Below, in pieces: positions 1 through 8,600 of a stretch of 34,085 bases of DNA. A program made the translations under genes and the position numbers. The stretch is from a virus. The notes under the pieces are model-generated. The model did not search any database and was not told the DNA's origin. It saw only the letters and a list, made by a program, of their open reading frames with translations. The stretch is from the IMG/VR virus record IMGVR_UViG_3300029448_000184, positions 1 to 34,085 of that record. One strand, written 5' to 3'. How positions within the stretch are numbered: the first letter of the stretch is position 1; each line of letters opens with the position of its first letter.

Positions 1-196
1 CTACAACTGCTTGTATTCCTGTTTGTGTTGCTTGACTAACTGTTTCTGTTGCTACTGTTTCTGTTACTGTAGACTCTGCTACTTCCTTGCCACCTTTAGA
101 TTTGTAGATGTCATCCTTCTTAAAGGATACTTTATCTCCATCCCTATACAGTATACCCTCAATGGTAACCTTTTCACCTTGAGATTTCTTACTCAT
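1..196 (-). CDS. Hypothetical fibre-region protein, N-terminal part only (cut by window edge)
   Basis: An open frame of 65 codons starts at the ATG complementary to 194-196 and runs off the left edge without a stop. The start overlaps the end of the previous gene by 8 bases (ATGAGTAA), so translation is probably coupled. The visible part begins MSKKSQGEKVTIEG, has a lysine-rich stretch, then a threonine/valine-rich low-complexity run with repeated TVTET/VATET units. It lies last in the minus-strand structural block, after the fibre genes. No family recognised; the function cannot be judged from the fragment. Confidence 0.6.
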   Translation of the reverse strand, partial: MSKKSQGEKVTIEGILYRDGDKVSFKKDDIYKSKGGKEVAESTVTETVATETVSQATQTGIQAVV

Positions 197-599
197 TGCT
201 ATATGCTTCTGTTTCTAATAAAGTATTACGTTCAGATACTGTTAGCCAGCTATCTATGGTATGTCCTTTAGTATCTAACCATGTTTCCCAATCTTGCAAA
301 TCATCATAAGTTAATATAGGAACACGATAAGTAGGTGCTACTGTAGCAGCTAAACATATAATAGCTTTAGTTTCATCAATAGATTTTCTTATTGATATAG
401 AATATTCTTCTATAGTTTTTTGAGAGGTAGATACTCCATCATCATCTACAGTTTTTGCAGACCAAGTAGCTTCTATAGGTAATTCCTCAGAAAGAAATTC
501 TATAGGTACTTCTAAGTGTGCATAAGGAATACCATTAGTATGTACAAATTTATCGTACTTATGTGGTACTGCAACTATATCTTCTTCATTAACCGACAT
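189..599 (-). CDS. Hypothetical protein downstream of fibre gene
   Basis: 136 residues, starting MSVNEEDIVAVPHKYDKF and ending in an acidic tail. It has no signal peptide or membrane segment. Its start lies inside the last 11 bases of the LamG fibre gene, and its stop overlaps the next start, so it belongs to the same transcript. The second half (about residues 95-130) carries a tryptophan-containing DLQDWETWLDTKG stretch and looks like a small alpha/beta domain. The position after the fibre suggests a tail-fibre accessory or chaperone role, but this is only inferred from context. Confidence 0.65.
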   Translation of the reverse strand: MSVNEEDIVAVPHKYDKFVHTNGIPYAHLEVPIEFLSEELPIEATWSAKTVDDDGVSTSQKTIEEYSISIRKSIDETKAIICLAATVAPTYRVPILTYDDLQDWETWLDTKGHTIDSWLTVSERNTLLETEAYSNE

Positions 600-2301
600 A
601 AGTTCTTGTCCTCGCTAGTTGTCCTGCGTCTGATAACGCACTACTATATTGTAAAAGGTGTATTACTAAATTTGAATTGCTTGCATCCCTTCTTACAAAA
701 GTTTGTGTAGCACTACTATTATTAATAGATAATATATCTGACGCACTTACATCTGTTGTAATTAAATCTAATCCACACTCGCTATTATTATGTACATAAC
801 CACTAGGATTAGATATAGAAGTATTAGTTAGTGCATAATCCGCAGATACTAATATACCACTTGTATCAACAACTCTTTTACCCCAAAAAAGAGATAAAGT
901 TGCATTGGCTATTGTTCCATCATGGTTTGTACCTACATGACTACTAGTTGCTGTAGTAGTTCCTATATTACCACTAAAGTCCATATCTAAAATAACTGTG
1001 CTACTAGTATCGTTGGTTACTTTAAGAGAATGTATTCCTCTATCCCAAACACCTGATTCACCATCCGTACCATGACCACCAATATGAACATTAGCATTAG
1101 CATCATATAAAGTTGCTTCAGCAGCAACAGAAGTAGCAGTAGCTAAAACATCATCAAAATAAAATTGTACAACTGTTCCTGTTTTAACTATTTTCCAATT
1201 AGTAACTCTTTGTGGTACGTTTCCTTTAGCACAAACAGCAAATGTAACGTTACTTCCATCACTGCTAGTTCCTAATGAAAAACCACCACTATTAGAACCA
1301 CTCGCTACAAGAACAATCCAACTTAAATTTCCGCTTGTAAGATACCTTGAAATTAGTATTCTATCGTTACCTTCATCAGTTAAATCTGCTTTACCCTCTA
1401 TAGTAAAGTTATCCGAACCAAATGCAAAATCAGAACCTTGACCTGAGTTAGCTAATTGAATGTTAGAATCTACACCATCAAAGGTAGCTATTTGTTTTGT
1501 CTTACTTGATAAAGCAGGTACTCTTTTTGAACTACTAAGTGTAAATCCGTATTGATGATTCCAAGAAGCTATATCATTTAATGTAGTTGAACCTACATTA
1601 GCAGTTTGGGCGTGATTACCATTACCACTAACATCATAAACAGGGTCAGTTGAACCTGTAATAGTTTCTGCTAATGGATAATGTAAAATTGTATCAGTTG
1701 AGCTATTACCAACAATTACATTAGATAATTTTCCATTAATAATTCTACCACTAAAAGCACCACCTATTTTTACAGTACCTGCTGTCATTAGTGTATCATT
1801 TGCACTAAGTGTTTCTGTCCATCTTTGTGTTCCATCTGCTTCATAAACAGTAAATGTAATGTTACTTCCTGAACGAGAAGATACTATACGACTCCATTCT
1901 CCTGTAGGGATAACATTACTTGCACTTGTCAGGAAGGCTGTACTAGCTACCCTAGCTCTTAATCTTCCTGATGTAGTATGAGTGCCTATATATTGGTCAG
2001 CCGAACCTCCTCCACCTAATACTACTTCACCATAACTAACATGAGCATCAGGATAATAATAGCATTCAACATACCAATCACCTCTTGGTGCAATAGAAGC
2101 AGTAGATATAATACTTTCGGTATCATCATTTGTAAAATCAGCACAAGTGACACCTGTAAGAGTAGCATCAGTACCTTTATTATTAACTAATGTCTTACCA
2201 TCTGTAGTTGGTTGTATTAACCAAGTATTTAGATTAGTCAGTTCAGGAAGTAATACATCATTATTACTACTACCTTGTCCTAGATTTAAACCTAAAGACA
2301 T
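589..2301 (-). CDS. Tail fibre/adhesin with two LamG-like (concanavalin-A-like) domains
   Basis: 570 residues. Two regions have the jelly-roll composition and motifs of LamG/ConA-like lectin domains. The first is about residues 55-215 (GDWYVECYYYPDAHVSYGEV, then a GEWSRIVSSRSGSNITFTVY strand pair). The second is about 265-430 (ATFDGVDSNIQLA, SDNFTIEGKADL, NWKIVKTGTVVQFYFDD). Such domains bind surface glycans, so this is likely the host-recognition fibre or tail-tip adhesin. It starts at an ATG sharing one base with the stop of the upstream 93-residue gene (TAATG) and follows the gp16-position gene, where T7 keeps its fibre gene. The N terminus lacks an obvious T7 gp17 attachment domain, so a separate fibre or decoration role remains possible. 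Confidence 0.75.
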   Translation of the reverse strand: MSLGLNLGQGSSNNDVLLPELTNLNTWLIQPTTDGKTLVNNKGTDATLTGVTCADFTNDDTESIISTASIAPRGDWYVECYYYPDAHVSYGEVVLGGGGSADQYIGTHTTSGRLRARVASTAFLTSASNVIPTGEWSRIVSSRSGSNITFTVYEADGTQRWTETLSANDTLMTAGTVKIGGAFSGRIINGKLSNVIVGNSSTDTILHYPLAETITGSTDPVYDVSGNGNHAQTANVGSTTLNDIASWNHQYGFTLSSSKRVPALSSKTKQIATFDGVDSNIQLANSGQGSDFAFGSDNFTIEGKADLTDEGNDRILISRYLTSGNLSWIVLVASGSNSGGFSLGTSSDGSNVTFAVCAKGNVPQRVTNWKIVKTGTVVQFYFDDVLATATSVAAEATLYDANANVHIGGHGTDGESGVWDRGIHSLKVTNDTSSTVILDMDFSGNIGTTTATSSHVGTNHDGTIANATLSLFWGKRVVDTSGILVSADYALTNTSISNPSGYVHNNSECGLDLITTDVSASDILSINNSSATQTFVRRDASNSNLVIHLLQYSSALSDAGQLARTRTYVG

Positions 2302-2582
2302 TACAACTCTCGTACATTAATATTAGTGCCACTACTACGAACTTGAGTTTGTCCAGTAGCAACTAAAAAAGGTCTTGTTACTCCATATGGTGGGATAAAA
2401 AATGCACCCGCATCATTTGCTGATGGAGCTGATGAACCATATGCAACCCATACTCCAGCACCTGTAACTTCTGCTATTTCTATTACACCACTAACTGTTA
2501 TTGCCGCATCACTTGTTACAGCACCTGACATGCTACCAACTTGTATTGGTGCACCTGTTCTATCAAATCTTAAACCTTGCAT
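2301..2582 (-). CDS. Small beta-rich structural protein preceding the fibre gene
   Basis: 93 residues (MQGLRFDRTGAPIQVGSMSG...), rich in Ser, Ala, Gly and Val with alternating hydrophobic residues, consistent with a small beta-barrel or beta-sandwich. It has a strong ribosome binding site (AGGAGGATTC before ATG) and is the first gene behind the promoter at 2614-2642. It shares one base with the start of the LamG fibre gene (TAATG). No family recognised. The promoter-proximal position and coupling to the adhesin suggest a fibre adaptor or tail component. Confidence 0.65.
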   Translation of the reverse strand: MQGLRFDRTGAPIQVGSMSGAVTSDAAITVSGVIEIAEVTGAGVWVAYGSSAPSANDAGAFFIPPYGVTRPFLVATGQTQVRSSGTNINVREL

Positions 2583-2613
2583 GAATCCTCCTATATATGT
2601 GTCTTTAATCGCT

Positions 2614-2642
2614 GTTCTACATTAGCTAGGATAAAATGTCAA
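2614..2642 (-). promoter_or_regulatory. Sigma-70-type promoter for the fibre genes
   Basis: On the minus strand a perfect TTGACA (2637-2642) is followed, after 17 bases, by TAGAAC (2614-2619; 4 of 6 match to TATAAT). It lies in the 77-base gap between the giant protein gene and the 93-residue gene, one of few real gaps in the structural block. The bases before the -35, TTTACTTGACA, are the same as in the capsid promoter at 19845-19850. Confidence 0.55.
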
Positions 2643-2659
2643 GTAAAAAAAGGATGTTT

Positions 2660-5600
2660 TTAGTAATTACTGTATATTCCAGAACTTACACCAAATATTT
2701 CAGGTACAACAGACATTCCTGTTTCAACAGCATTTAAATCTTCTTCAGCCGCATCAAAAAATGTTTGAACAACGATAGGCATAAATGTGCTTAATGCTTG
2801 CTCTTTTAAATCTTCTGGATTAGTAAAATCTATATCCTGTCCTGTAAATGAATCCTTTTGAGTTATTAACTCTCTAGTTATATTTACAACAGGATTAAAT
2901 TTATACTCAATAAATTTAGTTAATTCTTTATAAGCGTCTTTATCAACCTCAACATCTTCATCAAATCCTGCATACACGCTTTTAACAGCAAGTGCCATAA
3001 TTCTTGCAGGCTGTACTAAACCACCGAATATATCCCATCTCTGACTACCTAACTGTATTTTACCAAAATCTGTATCTTCTGGGTCATCTTCGCCTTCTGC
3101 TCCTGCTAGAATAGCTAAGTTAATTATTGCTAATCCAGTACCTATTAAGAAAAACCATTGTCTTGCTACTTCTTTTCTTAATCCCGCATATTCACCCTTA
3201 TTACCAACTACTATTGCGGCAGCAGTAAATGGTGCTTGCACTCTTGATACAGCAAAACGTGGAGAGAAAAATGCGTATGATAACGCTTCTGCCGCTCCGC
3301 TAAATTGTTTTAAACTACCACGACCTGTGCACACATTAATATAGTTTGCGTAAGCTTCTAATGCTTCTGGTGGAGCATCTGGATGTTTATTTACAAAATC
3401 ATCAAACAATCCTGTTCTTAATAAATTTAAACCAGTAACCATATTTCTTTCTGAAGCACTTACGATACCACCAAAGTTTGGTATTATATCAAATTTTTTC
3501 AAGAAGTTAGTCATAAACACTTCTTCTCTAGCATCCAACGCACCATCCATACTGGATAGGTATAATCCGTATTGGTCACGAATTGGTTGCATATCACTTC
3601 TTTTTATTCTTTCATCTATTAATCTTGCTTTATCTTCTGAGAAAAATGCTTGAAACGCTTGACCAAAAGTTTTAGCCGCTAATCTAGGATTGGCTATGGA
3701 TACTATTAATCCCTGTCTTAATGCGTAAGACATATCAGCTGTTGCTAGTAATGCTCTAGGTATACCCACTATTTCTCTTGCTAAAAACGAACCTTTATTT
3801 CTTCTTAATTGATAGTTGTATAATCTATTATTTAATTCAGCTTTTTTGGCGGATAGTTCTATAAGCTTTCTTTCTAATTCTTTACTTTCAATTTCTTTAG
3901 GTTTACGCTTTCTATCCTCTATAATATCTATTGCTATAGATGGTTGCATTTTTAACATTTCATCTAGTTGTTGAATTTTTTCTTCTGTTCTAATTAATCT
4001 GTTAAGCTCTCTTAATCTATCTAAAGCACTTTGCAGTCTTTCTTCTGCTGATTTATCGTTAGACTTACCGCTAGTAAACTCATTTATATGTGCTTCAATT
4101 ATAGCTATTGTATTGTATAGTTGTTCATTTTCATATATAGCCTTTTCTGATTTAGCTATTTTTATTTCTTTCTTCAATCTAGCCACTTCTTCTGAATCTG
4201 GTTTACGTTTTTTAGGATTATCCTGTATATTTATAAGTAAATCTTCTAACACAGCTGTAAGTCTAGCTTGCTTTCTTAATTCAACGAGCATTTCTTTTAA
4301 TGTATTAATTTCTTTTTTTACAGTAGATTCTGTTCTATTACCTAGTATGTTTAAAATATCTGTCCTACCAAACTGCGGTAAATCAACAGTTAATTTTTTT
4401 ACCAATCCTTCTAATGTGGTTTCTCCTAAAGCTATATAATCTCTTGATAAATCTAAAATTGCTTTTTTTATTTCTGGAGTAATATTTAAATCATCTCTAA
4501 TAGATGGTCTAATTGTAACATCTTCTTTTACAAGCAATCCTAATTCTCTTAATGCTTTTTTGTTATCCCTTATATCTTTTAATATTTCATTCTTTTTTCT
4601 TTTACCAGATTCTGTAAGTTTTAATTTACCTCTAATTATTTTTACATATCTTTTAGCATTGGCTTCTAAATCGGCTGTTCTTAATTCTGTTTCACCTTCT
4701 GTTAATCCATCAACCTCTTTTTCTAATCTTGCTAAATCTGTTGTTACGTCTTTTATAAACTTTCTATCTTCTTTTGTTAGTTTTTGGTCACCCAAGTTTC
4801 TTTGTGCTCTTGATAACACACTAGATAAACTGTAGTATTTTAGATTAGATTTGGTAAGCCCAACATACCGTAATGTTGTTCCTGAAGCTGTATTTAACGC
4901 TTTAGCGACCGCTACTGTAGCATCTAAATCACGTAGTTTTTCATCTGCTTTATCTTGCAAAATATCAACAGCAATAATATTACCTTTTTTAGTTTCTTCT
5001 AAAATTTGTGCATCTAAATCGTTTAACATATTTTCTAATTTAGATTTATGTAATCCAACTTTTATCAAATCTAAATGATTATAAAGTAATTTTCTACCCT
5101 GTTCTAAATATGTAAATTGTGTTTTAACATATGATTCTAGGTTTTTATAAGTGTATGATTTTTGAACAGCTATTACATCGTTTGCAAATATTTGTTGTCC
5201 TTTTTCATCGTTTGGATTAAAACGATTAAATCCTTGAAGTGTAAGGTCTAAATCTCTTTTAGTTATGGACTCTGGACTTGCTCGTTGTGCTAATATGCTA
5301 GGGTCTGCTATTCTTGATTCCTTAATAGCTTCGATAAATTCTGCTAATATTTTTTGTTCATTTTCAGATAATTGTTTCTTTTTAAGTCTTATCTTTTTAA
5401 CAACTTTTGGTTCAATAGCTACATCTTCTGGTAACTCAAGTCTATCTTTTGTTCTTAAAACTGCGTTGTATTGTGCAGGAACGTGAGTTTCTTTTCCTAT
5501 ATCTGTTCTAATTTGTTTTGCACTTCTATTTTTATTTCTTAATTTTTCTATAGTTTCAGAAACATTAAATGTTGTACCATCTGCTTTTGTAAATTCAGGT

Positions 5601-8600
5601 ATAATTTGTAATATGTCTTGTGTTGTATCAAAAAATAAAACCTCTACTTCACCATCAGTTTCAACATGAAATGGATACGACTCGTGGTAATCACCGTCTT
5701 TAGGGTCTGTTGCTACAGCTTTTGGTTTTCCTTTAAACCTTATCATGCTTACAGCACCTGCTAAAGGAACATCATCTAAAATAGGGTCTTTATATAAATC
5801 TACAAATTCTTCGATTGTTCCTATTGATGGGTATTTAGCTTTTTTACCTTTACCTAACAAACTTGAAATATATTTTTTTCTTATATCCATAGAATTAAAA
5901 TCAGATAAAACATTTGATAATTTTTCTAATATATCTTCTGATAAAAGTTCTTTTGTAACATTATTCATTTCTTCAGTAATTAATTTTCCGTTTGTTAATT
6001 TTTTTCCTTTAAATGGTGTTAAGCTTGTAACTCTTTTAATTTCATCTACTAATTCATTTCTACTTAATTCATTATTTTTAAGTGCTGTACCGAAATGTTG
6101 AAAAAACATTTTTCTCATAGTTTGATTTGATAAATGAGTATCTTCTCCCATAACTATAGGAATTAAATAGTAGTATCCATCATCATTTGGCTCAACTCCT
6201 TCAAATTGTTTTACAATATTGTTTGCTACAGTTTGGTTTGTTGCCGCCCATATTCTTCCTGTAATAGCAGGATAAAATACGCCACCTAAAAATCTTTGTT
6301 GATTAAAATATCCACCAAGTAATTTATCAGATTGTGTGGTGCTTACTCTAAATCCATCAAAATCTTCTATGTTTACTCCCTCTTTTACAGGAACTTTAAA
6401 ATCACCTCTAGCTTTTGAAAATCTTATTTTTTTATTTGTTTTATTAAATTCTTTTTGTGACTGTTTATTTAAATCTTTAAATTTTATATTTTCCATTTCC
6501 ATTAAATCAGTTAATGATGGTAGGTCATTTATGCCTGTTTTTTCAGCTATTTCTTTTCTTTCTAATTTTGTTAGCCTTTTAGTTATTTTCATTTCTCCGC
6601 TAACTAACCACTCTCCTGTCATATTAGGATTTGTTTTATATTTATAATGACCTCCTTGTGGTGTAGTTTCTGTAATTTCTGCTTTTCTACCTTTACCTCT
6701 TTTATTTGCTTCAGCTTGCCAATCAACATCATTACCAACTTCAACTTCAACCCATATAGTATCAGATACTCTGTAGTTTGGTTTAGTATCCGAAGGTTTA
6801 GCTTTACCTCCTATTTGTGATGCTATTAAAACATCAGCAGTGTGAAATCCTGCTCTAGGTGCAAGACCGCTACTCATACCTTTTCCGACAACTTTTTCTT
6901 TGCCTTTAATAGTTTTTCTTTTGCCAATACCCGCTGACATCCATTCACCTTCTTCAAATGGTGTATTAGCGTTTGCAAATAACGGATAAAGTTTTCCGTC
7001 TTCATTAACCCTTACTAATTTATAAGCTTTTACAGTTTTTTTAGGTATTCTTTCTTTAGGTGTTTTGTAATGAGTTTCATTTTTTTCTACTTCATTTATA
7101 ACCTGTGCTCTACCGCCTTCAGGTGTTTGTTTAGAAGCACGCACTTTACGTTTACCAAATTGTTTTCTTATAGCTTTAGTTATTTCTTCTTTTGATTTTC
7201 TTGCAAATGCTTTAGTGTTAGCACCCTCTACGCCCAACTCTTTTGCTCTAGAAATCATATCAGCTTTAGTAAGATTTTCTATATCGGGTCTAAATACATC
7301 TAAATCAGATGTTTTGATTTCTAATCCTTCAGATAAAGCTACAGCCATGTTATTTAATGTATTAATAATTTGTTTATCGGATTTAGGCATATTCTTTTTA
7401 ATTTTAAATCCACCATTAAATATGCTGTCTTTATAATTACCAAGTCCTAGTAAATCCATTAATTCTTCTAAAAATTTAATAATTAAATTCTTTTCTGTTT
7501 TAGGTAATGCTTGATAATTTTTTGCTATTATTTCTACTAGTTTTGCTAATGCTTCTTCTGATTTATATTCAGCTTCTCCATATCTTGATAGATGCACATC
7601 TATTTCATCTTTTACATCATCTGGTAAATACTTTTTAGCACGCTCAAAAACTTCTTTTAATCTTTCTTCAAATGCATCCTGTGTTCCTTTTGTATTGTTA
7701 TACAACTGCTCTAAAGCTCCTAATGATGCGTGAAATCCTTCGTGCACAAATAATTCTGGTGTAGCAACTTCTGCGTTTATATGTATAACCAATGAGTCAT
7801 CTGCACCTATTATAGTAACACCCTCTGTGTTTGGTGCTTCAGAAGATTTATTATACTCTGCTTCTGTTTCGTGTAGTATAATTTGTGCTTCTGGAAATAC
7901 ACTTTGTAGTGATTTAGCTAAATTATTTTTTGCATTATTTAACTCATTTATTCTTTCTTCTTTTTGTTCTTCTGTTTCCTCTGCTGTTTCCTCTTGCTCT
8001 AATATTTGCTCGTTATATTGGTCAATTAATAATTGTCTTGCTTCTTGTAAAGAAATATTTTTTTCTTCTGCTAATTTTTTAGCTATTTCATCATATTTAC
8101 CTGCTAAAATAGCATCTATTTCAACTTCTTCAAGCGGTTGAGTTTGTGCTTCTTCTATTACTTGTTCTGGTGGTGTAAAGTCAGGGTCAAAGAAATTATA
8201 TGTCTGTAAATATTTTTGATAATCTATATCCCTTATAAGCGATAATAATTGATTATATTGTGTTTGTGCTTCCTTATCGCCATTTACACCCTTTAAAAAT
8301 GTTTCAGGTAAATCTTTTAATAACTCTTTTTCGTTATTAGGTAAGGTATCTATGTATTCTGTAATACGAACATACACAGGATTTTTTTTATTTACGCCTT
8401 GATTTTTTAAATTATTAAAATCTGTTTCTGTTAAAAATCCTATTGTTGAATATGGAAGCCCTGTTCTTCCCTCATACTTAATCATAAAATCATTAAGTTT
8501 ATCTAATATTTTTTTTCTAACAAATTCTTCACTTTTTGTTCCTCTAGCTTCTACAAACTCTGTAGCTAGTTCGTTTGACTCTGTTAATGACAATCCAACA

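Noticed and set aside
4113-8141. Many plus-strand frames opposite the giant protein gene
   Set aside because: They are hydrophobic Ser/Phe/Leu-rich antisense shadows of a Lys/Glu-rich coding strand, without ribosome sites.
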